Assembly (NCBI GenBank): GCA_905479205.1
Contig: CAJQLP010000159.1
Coordinates: 1 to 39,352, forward strand
DNA length: 39,352 bases
From: an uncultured Luminiphilus sp.
GTDB taxonomy: Bacteria > Pseudomonadota > Gammaproteobacteria > Pseudomonadales > Halieaceae
Direction: 5' to 3'
Of the stretch, positions 32,298-39,352 are shown piece after piece. The position numbers were made by a program, and so were the translations under genes. The first letter of the stretch is position 1, and each line of letters opens with the position of its first letter. Under the pieces are notes generated by a model that did no database searches, was not told the origin of the DNA, and saw only the letters and a list, made by a program, of their open reading frames with translations.

Positions 32298-32936
32298 GTG
32301 ATTGAGCGCGGAAAATTCATTACCTTAGAAGGCGGAGAGGGCGTAGGTAAGTCCACAAACCTTGCCTTTCTTCAGGCGCGATTATTGGACGCGGGCATTG
32401 ACGTTCGTGTTACACGAGAACCGGGCGGGACACCTTTGGGCGAAGCTATTCGCAGCTTGTTGCTCAATGAGGGTCCGACAGCGCCTTCAGCGTTGGCTGA
32501 AGTATTGCTGGTCTTTGCCGCCCGCGCGCAACATATTCAAGAGGTGATTGAGCCCGCACTCGCTGCTGGGCGCTGGGTTCTGTGTGATCGCTTTACTGAT
32601 GCAACCTACGCCTATCAGGGATTTGCTCGTGGCTTGTCACAGTCCGCTATTGCGACTCTGGAGTCATTGGTTCAAGGGTCACTGCAGCCGGATTTGACCG
32701 TGCTCCTAGATTTGCCCCCGTCAATAGGCCTTAAGCGAGCCTCACAGCGAGCAGAATTGGATCGTTTTGAGGTGGAGGATGAAGCATTTTTCAATCGTGT
32801 GAGAGAAGGGTATCTAACGCGAAGCCTCGAAAACCCCGAGCGCTGGTTGGTTATTAATGCTGGGCAAGACCTCGAGGGAGTGCAGCGCGCATTGGCGCAA
32901 GGCTTCAGTAGTTGGATGGCATCTCATGGTAGTTGA
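32298..32936 (+). CDS. tmk: Thymidylate kinase
   Basis: This enzyme phosphorylates dTMP to dTDP. The 212-residue protein has the P-loop LEGGEGVGKST (residues 10-20), the DR(Y/F) motif WVLCDRFTDATYAYQG, and TREPGGTPLGEAIR near the dTMP site. The start is a GTG. The stop overlaps the probable holB ATG by 11 bp. Confidence 0.95.
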   Translation: MIERGKFITLEGGEGVGKSTNLAFLQARLLDAGIDVRVTREPGGTPLGEAIRSLLLNEGPTAPSALAEVLLVFAARAQHIQEVIEPALAAGRWVLCDRFTDATYAYQGFARGLSQSAIATLESLVQGSLQPDLTVLLDLPPSIGLKRASQRAELDRFEVEDEAFFNRVREGYLTRSLENPERWLVINAGQDLEGVQRALAQGFSSWMASHGS

Positions 32937-33885
32937 CGCACAAACACGCTGGTCTGCGACTCCATTGCCATGGCAGAGCGACGAATTTGAAAGGCTTCTA
33001 GTCATGCAGCAGCAAGAGCGTCTACCTCACGCATTAATGTTAGTAGGGCCCGAAGGCTGCGGAAAGCGTATTTTAGCAGCCACGCTGGCAGCATCATTAC
33101 TGTGTCACAAGCGTAGCGGCGGCAGTTGCGGGACTTGTGACGGCTGCCTTTTAGCTAAAGCGGGAAGTCATGGGGACAGTCGCTGGCTCGAGCCTGAAGA
33201 GGGTAAGCGCGCAATTGGCATTGATCCAGTCCGTGAGGCTATACGATTTACGCAGCAAACGGCGGGCTACGGACAGCATAAAGTGTTAATTGTCAGTCCT
33301 GCAGAGGCAATGACCACTTCGGCGGCTAATGCCATATTGAAGACGCTTGAAGAGCCGCCTGGGAACAGCTTTATTATTTTTGTGTGCCACAGGCCAGGTG
33401 ATCTACCCGCCACGGTGCGCTCTCGGTGTCAAAAAGTCACCGTACCGGCGCCGGATCAAGGCCAGGCGCTCATGTGGCTTGGCGAGCAGGGTCTTGAGGC
33501 GGATCTTGCCCGTCAAGCTTTTGATGTGTCTGGCGGTCGGGTTATGGCCGCGCTGGCCATGGCACGTACGGGTGTGCTCGAGGGTAGAGCTGCCATTCGA
33601 AGAACGTTCGAACAGCTGCTAGAAGCAAGTTTGGCCCCGGCTGGAGCCGCTGCCGATCTGTCCAAAGTAGAGCTGGAAACAGTCCTCGAAACTGGACTTA
33701 GCGTGCTGCAACATCGCTTGAAGTCCCATTCAAAGAGCGAGTTACATAAGAATCAGGCCATGTTTTTATTGTGCGACGATATTTCGCAGTGGTGCGCTGC
33801 GGTCCGTGGCGGTCTGAACTTGACTCGAGAGGGCTTAATCCTGCAGCTGTGCATGCGCATATCGACGGTGACAAAACTCCGTTAA
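32926..33885 (+). CDS. holB: DNA polymerase III delta' subunit
   Basis: This is the clamp-loader subunit. The 319-residue form starts at ATG 32926 (MVVDAQTRWSATPLPWQ), overlapping tmk by 11 bp; an upstream in-frame ATG at 32857 would add 23 unlikely residues. Features are a Walker A-like GPEGCGKR, a zinc site of four cysteines (LLCHK...CGTCDGC), KTLEEPPGNSFIIFV and the sensor SRCQ motif. The C-terminal third forms the collar. Confidence 0.92.
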   Translation: MVVDAQTRWSATPLPWQSDEFERLLVMQQQERLPHALMLVGPEGCGKRILAATLAASLLCHKRSGGSCGTCDGCLLAKAGSHGDSRWLEPEEGKRAIGIDPVREAIRFTQQTAGYGQHKVLIVSPAEAMTTSAANAILKTLEEPPGNSFIIFVCHRPGDLPATVRSRCQKVTVPAPDQGQALMWLGEQGLEADLARQAFDVSGGRVMAALAMARTGVLEGRAAIRRTFEQLLEASLAPAGAAADLSKVELETVLETGLSVLQHRLKSHSKSELHKNQAMFLLCDDISQWCAAVRGGLNLTREGLILQLCMRISTVTKLR

Positions 33886-33948
33886 AGATGCTGTACAGCT
33901 TGGGGACAGTTGCTATAGTCGCAGGACGTTTACCGAGGGTGGGTTTTT

Positions 33949-34293
33949 ATGAGTGAAGGCACTCGACAGGGGATTTTGTCGCTTACTATTAAGGACAAGG
34001 CGGTCTTGTATGCCGCCTATATGCCATTTTTGCAAAATGGTGGCCTTTTTGTGCCCACCAGCAAAGAGTACAGCATTGGCGATGATATTTTCATGCTGCT
34101 AACGCTCATGGAGGAGCCGGAAAAAATACCCATAGCGGGGCGCGTGGTTTGGATAACACCTGCTGGAGCTCAAGGTAATCGGCAGGCTGGCATCGGTGTA
34201 CAATTCTCGGAGCAAGATGCCGCTGCAAACGCAAAAATAGAGAACCATTTAGGCGGTGCTCTCAATTCTGAGCGGCATACTCACACAATGTAG
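33949..34293 (+). CDS. pilZ: PilZ-domain protein (type IV pilus assembly, PilZ type)
   Basis: This 114-residue PilZ orthologue is next to holB as in Pseudomonas. It contains the segments GGLFVPTSKEYSIGDDIFMLLTL and GRVVWITPAGAQGNRQAGIGVQF. The RxxxR and (D/N)xSxxG c-di-GMP motifs are not intact, as in the founding PilZ, which does not bind the nucleotide and instead works with FimX/PilB in pilus extension. The expected tatD gene does not follow. Confidence 0.88.
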   Translation: MSEGTRQGILSLTIKDKAVLYAAYMPFLQNGGLFVPTSKEYSIGDDIFMLLTLMEEPEKIPIAGRVVWITPAGAQGNRQAGIGVQFSEQDAAANAKIENHLGGALNSERHTHTM

Positions 34294-34412
34294 CCAGACG
34301 TGGCCGTTGGGAATTGCAGGCGAGGGCTAGTGCGGATGGTCGCGTCAAGGCGCAGCGCGCTCACAAAAAAGGCACCGCGATCTCATATGAAAAGGCACTG
34401 CTAGCCCACATG

Positions 34413-34436
34413 AAAAAGGGCCCGCTTAGGGGCCCA
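34413..34436 (-). terminator. Rho-independent terminator on the minus strand
   Basis: On the minus strand TGGGCCC, a 6-nt loop and GGGCCC are followed by five T. No confirmed minus-strand gene lies upstream, so it implies an unannotated transcript or the tail of a lost gene. Confidence 0.7.
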
Positions 34437-34784
34437 GTAAAACGTTTAGGAGTGTTACGCCGCCCGCACTTTCATGTACAGAATAGTCAGCGCTGGGTGT
34501 AGCCAACCTGAAGTCTATCACCCGTGGAAGGAGAGCTGCGCTAGTGGCCGACCTACCAGTGTCCAGTATGCCTGAACCAGATCTGCTTTCCAGAGCAAAC
34601 AAAAACTTTATTAGATCGATGCAGAATAAGCACGATTCCTTTTGAGTCATACGGAAAAATACCGCTAAAACACTTCACATTTGACTATTAAGTATTTGAT
34701 TTTAAAAAATTAAAGCTAATTTTTTCCGGAAGAAAAGCCTTGATATAGCAATTGGTTATTCGGAGCGTCATACGTAATATCGCG

Positions 34785-34813
34785 TTGAAACTCTGCTCAG
34801 GCTATGAGAATAT
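34785..34813 (+). promoter_or_regulatory. Candidate promoter of tRNA-Leu (and tig)
   Basis: TTGAAA (34785-34790), a 17-nt spacer and GAATAT (34808-34813), followed by a GC-rich discriminator (CCGCGCC) as in stable-RNA promoters. The -10 match is weak. Confidence 0.4.
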
Positions 34814-34859
34814 CCGCGCCCTTGATCGCAACAGCGCAAACGTTGTGTTCACGTGATGT

Positions 34860-34944
<85 letters not shown>

Positions 34945-35025
34945 AGTTTTAGAACAGCGGCTGGCGTTCGGCCTCTGCTGTCCCTTTGCTCAGCCAGCAA
35001 ATAGATTTATTTTCAGGAGAGAACC

Positions 35026-36351
35026 ATGCGGGTTTCTATCGAAACGACTTCAGGGTTGGAGCGTCGCCTTTCTGTCGGAGTACCGGCCGATCGCGTCGAC
35101 GGCGCCGTTGACCAGCGTTTGCGCGAAGCATCGCGCAATGTTCGTCTGCCAGGCTTCCGCCCCGGCAAAGTGCCAATGCGCGTCATGAAACAGCGCTTTG
35201 GCGCTGGAGTACGTCAGGAAGTATTAGGCGAAGTAATCAGCCAAACATTTCAAGAGGCCGTGCAGTCGGAAAATTTACGGCCGGCAGGTCAGCCTAAAAT
35301 AGAGCCCAAGAGCTTTGATGCAGGCAAGGACATTGAGTACACGGCGATATTTGAGATCTTCCCTACTGTGGCTGTCAAAGAAGTCGCTGGATTCGACGTT
35401 AAGAAGCCGGTCGCTGATGTTACTGAAGATGATGTCAACGAGATAATCGAAGTGTTTCGCAAGCAGCAGGGCTCGTTAGAGACTGTCGAGCGGGCCGCCG
35501 AAGAAGGCGACACTGTCGTTATCGATTTCGTGGGCACTCGGGATGGCGAAGCATTTGAGGGTGGCAGCGGCGACGATTTATCGCTCGAGCTCGGTTCTGG
35601 TCGTATGATTCCTGGTTTTGAGGATGGGATTTCAGGTATGTCAGCTGGCGATAAGAAGTCGCTTGATTTGACGTTCCCCGATGATTACCAGCAAGAAGAT
35701 CTTCAAGGTGCAGCTGTTCAATTCGATATTACAGTGAAAGAAGTGAAAGCGATGGAGCTTGCGCCCCTTGACGAGAAGCTTTTTGCTAGCTACGGCGTCG
35801 AAGAGGGTGGTGAGGAAACATTCCGTGCCGAAGTGAAGAAAAACATGGAGCGCGAGTTGCGTAATGCGGTCCAGAATCACGTCAAGCAGCAAGTCATGGA
35901 TGCAATCGTTGAGGCTCATGCGGACCTGGAAATCCCCTCGAGCTTGGTGGGCCAGGAGATAAACGTCATGCGTAGTCAGATGTTCCAGCAGTTTGGCGGT
36001 CAGCCCAACCAAAATATGGATTTACAGAGTATTCTGCCCGACGACATGTTTAAAGAGCAGGCGGAACGGCGCGTCAAGCTCGGTTTGTTATTGTCTGAAA
36101 TGATCGGCAAGTTCGATTTACAAGCAGATTCGGCTAAAGTAAGGGCGATGATCGAAGACATCGCGTCGACTTACCAAGAACCAGAGGAAGTCGTGAACTA
36201 TTACTACTCTGAGAACGAGCAGCTTGCTCAGATCGAGTCTCGAGTCTTGGAAGACCAAATTGTCGATAAGGTTTTGGAAGCTGCGAGCGTGGCTGAAGAG
36301 ACCTGTAGCTACCAGGAAGCACTTGCAGCGGCACGACCACAGCAGGGCTAA
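35026..36351 (+). CDS. tig: Trigger factor
   Basis: This ribosome-bound chaperone and peptidyl-prolyl isomerase has 441 residues. It has the N-terminal ribosome-binding signature NVRLPGFRPGKVPMRVMKQRFG (Gly-Phe-Arg-x-Gly-Lys), a central FKBP-type domain (EEGDTVVIDFVGTRDGEAFEGG...MIPGFEDGISGM), and the helical C-terminal arms. CAGGAGAG precedes the ATG. It is the first protein gene of the proteostasis block. Confidence 0.97.
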   Translation: MRVSIETTSGLERRLSVGVPADRVDGAVDQRLREASRNVRLPGFRPGKVPMRVMKQRFGAGVRQEVLGEVISQTFQEAVQSENLRPAGQPKIEPKSFDAGKDIEYTAIFEIFPTVAVKEVAGFDVKKPVADVTEDDVNEIIEVFRKQQGSLETVERAAEEGDTVVIDFVGTRDGEAFEGGSGDDLSLELGSGRMIPGFEDGISGMSAGDKKSLDLTFPDDYQQEDLQGAAVQFDITVKEVKAMELAPLDEKLFASYGVEEGGEETFRAEVKKNMERELRNAVQNHVKQQVMDAIVEAHADLEIPSSLVGQEINVMRSQMFQQFGGQPNQNMDLQSILPDDMFKEQAERRVKLGLLLSEMIGKFDLQADSAKVRAMIEDIASTYQEPEEVVNYYYSENEQLAQIESRVLEDQIVDKVLEAASVAEETCSYQEALAAARPQQG

Positions 36352-36381
36352 CTTTTTTACGAGACAGATAGAGGCAGCATA

Positions 36382-37017
36382 ATGAGCTACGACCGAGCGC
36401 CCATGGACGTTAACAGCCTAGGATTAATTCCTATGGTTATTGAGCAAACGGCTAGGGGAGAGCGATCATTCGATATTTACTCGCGCCTTCTGAAAGAGCG
36501 CGTCGTATTTATGGTGGGGCCTGTTGAAGATCAGATGGCCAATTTGATTGTGGCTCAGCTGCTGTTCCTAGAGTCAGAGAATCCAGACAAAGATATTCAT
36601 CTTTATATCAATTCACCTGGCGGTTCTGTGACGGCGGGCTTGTCAATTTATGACACCATGCAGTTTATCAAGCCGGATGTCAGCACCATGTGTATTGGCC
36701 AAGCGGCCTCCATGGGTGCGTTCCTCCTTGGCGGTGGCGCAAAAGGCAAGCGTTTTATTCTGCCTAATGCGAGAACCATGATCCATCAGCCATCCGGCGG
36801 AGCTCAGGGTCAAGCGACGGATATTGACATCCAAGCGCGGGAGATACTCATTATTCGTGAGCGACTCAACCGTTTAATGGCGGAGCATACAGGGCAATCC
36901 ATAGAAACCATTGAGCGCGATACCGAGCGTGATAGGTTCATGGATGCCGAGCAAAGCGTAGAGTATGGCTTGATCGATGAAGTTGTCCGCTCACGTATGC
37001 CCGCAGAAAGCGCTTAA
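36382..37017 (+). CDS. clpP: ATP-dependent Clp protease proteolytic subunit
   Basis: This 211-residue serine protease forms the ClpP tetradecamer. The catalytic Ser110 lies in [13 protein letters not shown] and His135 in [10 protein letters not shown], with the Asp in the C-terminal third ([14 protein letters not shown]). [20 protein letters not shown] is the oxyanion/substrate strand. It works with ClpX encoded 100 bp downstream. Confidence 0.98.
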   Translation: MSYDRAPMDVNSLGLIPMVIEQTARGERSFDIYSRLLKERVVFMVGPVEDQMANLIVAQLLFLESENPDKDIHLYINSPGGSVTAGLSIYDTMQFIKPDVSTMCIGQAASMGAFLLGGGAKGKRFILPNARTMIHQPSGGAQGQATDIDIQAREILIIRERLNRLMAEHTGQSIETIERDTERDRFMDAEQSVEYGLIDEVVRSRMPAESA

Positions 37018-37117
37018 ATACCCTTCTATGGGATGATGAGCACTTGCATTGCACGTCGAAACATATCAAGGTTTACGATGAGCACAAACCATTCATCCGC
37101 CAGAGGCAAAGGTTTTT

Positions 37118-38401
37118 ATGGCTAACGACAGTGTAACCGGCGATAACGAGAAGCTGCTTTACTGTTCGTTCTGCGGCAAGAGCCAGAACGAAGTACGTAA
37201 GCTTATTGCGGGGCCGTCCGTTTTTATCTGCGACGAATGTGTCGATCTGTGTAACGACATTATTCGTGAAGAAGTCCAGGAAGCCGCGGCTGAAACCGCC
37301 AGCGAGCGTCTGCCGATTCCCCATGAGATAAAAGGCATCCTAGATCAGTACGTGATTGGCCAGCAGCGCGCCAAGCGCGTGCTAGCCGTTGCCGTTTACA
37401 ACCATTACAAGCGATTGCGCTACGCTCCCGATGCGAAAAGCGATGATGTCGAATTGAGCAAGTCCAATATCTTGCTCGTTGGGCCTACCGGTTCAGGTAA
37501 AACGCTATTGGCTGAGACGTTGGCAAGGTTACTTGATGTTCCATTCACTGTTGCCGACGCAACGTCACTCACCGAGGCGGGTTACGTCGGTGAAGACGTC
37601 GAGAACATTATTCAAAAGCTGTTGCAAAAGTGCGATTACGATGTCGAACGCGCCCAAATGGGGATTGTCTACATCGATGAGATAGACAAAATCTCGCGTA
37701 AATCTGACAATCCGTCAATCACTCGTGACGTTTCAGGTGAGGGCGTGCAGCAAGCGCTTTTGAAACTTATCGAAGGCACGGTTGCCTCAGTACCCCCGCA
37801 AGGTGGTCGAAAGCATCCGCAGCAAGAGTTCTTGCAAGTGGACACCAGCAACATCCTATTCATTTGCGGTGGTGCATTCTCTGGACTTGATAAAGTCATT
37901 CGTAATCGCTCAGAAAAAGGCGGAATTGGTTTTGGTGCCGAAGTTAAGAGCAAGGATGAGACCCGAAAGTTTGGGGAGACTCTTGCAGACCTCGAACCAG
38001 AAGATCTCGTGCAATATGGCTTGATCCCTGAATTTGTTGGCCGCTTGCCCGTTATCGCAACACTTGATGAGCTCGATATTGATGCGCTGGTTCAGATCCT
38101 CACCGAGCCGCGTAACGCGTTGACTAAACAGTATGCAAAAATGTTCGAGATGGAAGATGTCGAGATTGATTTCCGTGAAGACGGCTTAAGAGCCGTCGCC
38201 GAACGCGCCATGGAGCGCAAGACCGGGGCTCGTGGCTTGCGCTCGATACTCGAAGGCGTTCTCCTCGACAGCATGTACAGCATCCCCTCCGAGAAAAATG
38301 TTGCTAAATTAGTCATCGATGAAAGCGTGATTAACGGCGACTCCGATCCCTTGTTGGTGTATGAAAGCCAGGAGACTGCTGCTGTCAGTGGCAGCGAATG
38401 A
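37118..38401 (+). CDS. clpX: ATP-dependent Clp protease ATP-binding subunit ClpX
   Basis: This 427-residue AAA+ unfoldase has an N-terminal zinc-binding domain with cysteines 16, 19, 38 and 41 (YCSFCGKSQ...[10 protein letters not shown]). It also has Walker A GPTGSGKT, the pore loop [10 protein letters not shown], Walker [10 protein letters not shown], the ClpP-contacting IGFGAE loop and [11 protein letters not shown] sensor 2. AAAGG precedes the ATG. A terminator follows. Confidence 0.98.
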   Translation: MANDSVTGDNEKLLYCSFCGKSQNEVRKLIAGPSVFICDECVDLCNDIIREEVQEAAAETASERLPIPHEIKGILDQYVIGQQRAKRVLAVAVYNHYKRLRYAPDAKSDDVELSKSNILLVGPTGSGKTLLAETLARLLDVPFTVADATSLTEAGYVGEDVENIIQKLLQKCDYDVERAQMGIVYIDEIDKISRKSDNPSITRDVSGEGVQQALLKLIEGTVASVPPQGGRKHPQQEFLQVDTSNILFICGGAFSGLDKVIRNRSEKGGIGFGAEVKSKDETRKFGETLADLEPEDLVQYGLIPEFVGRLPVIATLDELDIDALVQILTEPRNALTKQYAKMFEMEDVEIDFREDGLRAVAERAMERKTGARGLRSILEGVLLDSMYSIPSEKNVAKLVIDESVINGDSDPLLVYESQETAAVSGSE

Positions 38402-38414
38402 TCCTCAGTTAAAA

Positions 38415-38437
38415 GCGGGCTAGCGCCCGTTTTTTTG
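38415..38437 (+). terminator. Rho-independent terminator after clpX
   Basis: CGGGC / GCCCG with loop TAGC and a run of T from 38430 to 38437, 14 bp beyond the clpX stop. Confidence 0.9.
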
Positions 38438-38487
38438 CTTTTTTCGCTCAGAAACGTCTCTTATTTTCGATTTGGGTCATCCTGCTA

Positions 38488-38515
38488 TTGCAGAATGTGC
38501 GTATGATCCCCATAT
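38488..38515 (+). promoter_or_regulatory. Candidate sigma32 (heat-shock) promoter of lon
   Basis: A perfect heat-shock -10 element, CCCCATAT (38508-38515), lies 28 bp before the lon ATG. A weaker -35-like TTGCAGAA (38488-38495) is 12 nt upstream of it. Heat-shock control of lon is established in E. coli. The -35 is degenerate, so dual or weak sigma32 use is possible. Confidence 0.55.
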
Positions 38516-38542
38516 AAAATGGAAGTGTAATCGGAGATTTTT

Positions 38543-39352
38543 ATGACTGACGTTGTTGCAACCGAACTACCATTACTCCCGTTACGGGACGTTGTTGTTT
38601 ACCCTCATATGGTTTTGCCGCTATTTGTTGGCCGCGAGAAGTCTATCGAGGCCCTTGAGCAGGCCATGGCGGGGGACAAGCAGGTGCTGTTGGTCGCTCA
38701 GCGCAACGCTGCTGATGACAACCCCGGTGTCGATGATCTACATCAAGTCGGTACGGTTGCAAATATTCTGCAATTACTGAAGCTGCCAGACGGCACTATT
38801 AAGGTTTTAGTGGAAGGTGATTTCCGCGCCGCTATCGAGTCGATGGATGACGACGGTGATTACACCGTGGCCCATGTGCGCCAGATAGAGAGCGATGATG
38901 TTCCCGAGGCAGATGCTCCAGCGCTCATTCGAACGGTTGTCGAGCAGTTTGAAAAATACGTGAGTATGAGTAAGAAGGTACCTAGTGAGGTGCTGACCTC
39001 GCTTTCAGGTATTGATGAGCCCGGTCGCCTTGCTGACACCATCGCCGCGCACATGAGCGTGGATTTAGAGGAAAAGCAGCGAATACTAGAAATAGCGCCA
39101 ACTCGCGACCGTCTAGATCGCCTGCTTGAGCTCATGGATGCAGAGATAGACCTCTTCCACGTTGAGAAACGTATCCGCGGGCGCGTTAAAAAGCAGATGG
39201 AGAAAAGCCAGCGCGAGTATTACCTCAACGAACAGATGAAAGCGATTCAAAAAGAATTGGGCGATATGGATGACGCGCCCAATGAGGCGGACGAGCTTCA
39301 GGCGAAAATTGACGATGCTCAAATGCCAGAAGAGGCCCATGAGAAAGCCTCA
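38543..39352 (+). CDS. lon: Lon protease (partial, N-terminal domain; runs off the right edge)
   Basis: The visible 270 codons cover the N-terminal substrate-recognition domain of the ATP-dependent protease Lon. It opens ATELPLLPLRDVVVYPHMVLP and LFVGREKSIEALEQAM, continues through VEGDFRAAIESM, and enters the coiled-coil segment EKRIRGRVKKQMEKSQREYYLNEQ(MKAIQKELG). The AAA+ and Ser-Lys protease domains lie beyond the window. A GGAG ribosome site precedes the ATG. Confidence 0.96.
   Translation, partial: MTDVVATELPLLPLRDVVVYPHMVLPLFVGREKSIEALEQAMAGDKQVLLVAQRNAADDNPGVDDLHQVGTVANILQLLKLPDGTIKVLVEGDFRAAIESMDDDGDYTVAHVRQIESDDVPEADAPALIRTVVEQFEKYVSMSKKVPSEVLTSLSGIDEPGRLADTIAAHMSVDLEEKQRILEIAPTRDRLDRLLELMDAEIDLFHVEKRIRGRVKKQMEKSQREYYLNEQMKAIQKELGDMDDAPNEADELQAKIDDAQMPEEAHEKAS

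Larger units (their letters stand above)
34294..34859. other. Gene-poor region between pilZ and tRNA-Leu
   Basis: These 566 bp hold no recognisable gene. A minus-strand terminator sits at 34413-34436. Upstream of it on that strand are a 74-codon frame (34650-34426), whose stop lies in the hairpin loop, and a short open stretch ending in MKVRAA with its TAA at 34457-34455. Both look like gene remnants or chance frames. The part from 34660 to 34760 is AT-rich. In relatives this position is often occupied by tatD. Confidence 0.5.

Noticed and set aside
34426-34650. 74-codon minus-strand frame MTQKESCLFC...
   Set aside because: Its stop codon falls in the loop of the terminator hairpin and the product is unrecognised; kept only as a possible remnant.

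Overview
This window is a chromosomal segment from a gammaproteobacterium, most likely a marine, aerobic one of the Cellvibrionales/Halieaceae type. That placement is inferred from gene content and order and was not tested. The core order yceF / yceD-rpmF-fabD-fabG-acpP-fabF-pabC-mltG-tmk-holB-pilZ, the divergent rne/rluC pair, and tRNA-Leu-tig-clpP-clpX-lon are gammaproteobacterial hallmarks. No insertion sequence, prophage or CRISPR array was seen.

Layout. (1) 1-1247: a polytopic membrane protein cut by the left edge, then about 440 bp without a clear gene. (2) 1690-5273: accessory genes for a lipoprotein with a duplicated domain, an unknown protein, a hotdog thioesterase, an all-alpha dUTPase and an alpha/beta hydrolase. 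(3) 5281-8710, minus strand: yccA, tusDCBE (sulfur relay for tRNA 2-thiouridine), trmA (tRNA m5U54) and phhB, with a strong terminator between yccA and tusD. (4) 8811-13607: a SIMPL-domain protein, an M28 peptidase, a TIGR03643-type small protein, an asparaginase, a second hotdog thioesterase and an exported SnoaL/NTF2-like protein. (5) 13668-19537: a RIO-type kinase, a cydAB quinol oxidase of the short (CIO) type, a RidA-like protein, a 2OG-Fe(II) oxygenase, a SOUL protein and ppnP. (6) 19718-20943: tRNA-Ser(UGA), a decayed LytS-type histidine kinase, and a candidate CsrB/RsmZ-like regulatory RNA ending just before rne. (7) 20959-25376: rne and rluC, divergent around a 500-bp structured leader. 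(8) 25393-34293: yceF and the fatty-acid/cell-envelope/replication operon. plsX and fabH are missing from their usual place between rpmF and fabD. (9) 34294-39352: a gene-poor stretch, tRNA-Leu(UAG), then the trigger factor/Clp/Lon proteostasis block, with lon cut by the right edge.

The most interesting signal is the unannotated RNA at about 20671-20896 (+). It carries six A-N-GGA motifs in about 226 nt, several displayed in hairpin loops, behind a sigma70-like promoter and ending in an intrinsic terminator. This is the architecture of RNAs that sequester CsrA/RsmA. Other notable points are a predicted leaderless yceD transcript behind a near-consensus promoter, a perfect 10-nt anti-SD match in the rne leader, a RidA homologue lacking the key arginine, and a histidine kinase with an internal in-frame deletion.
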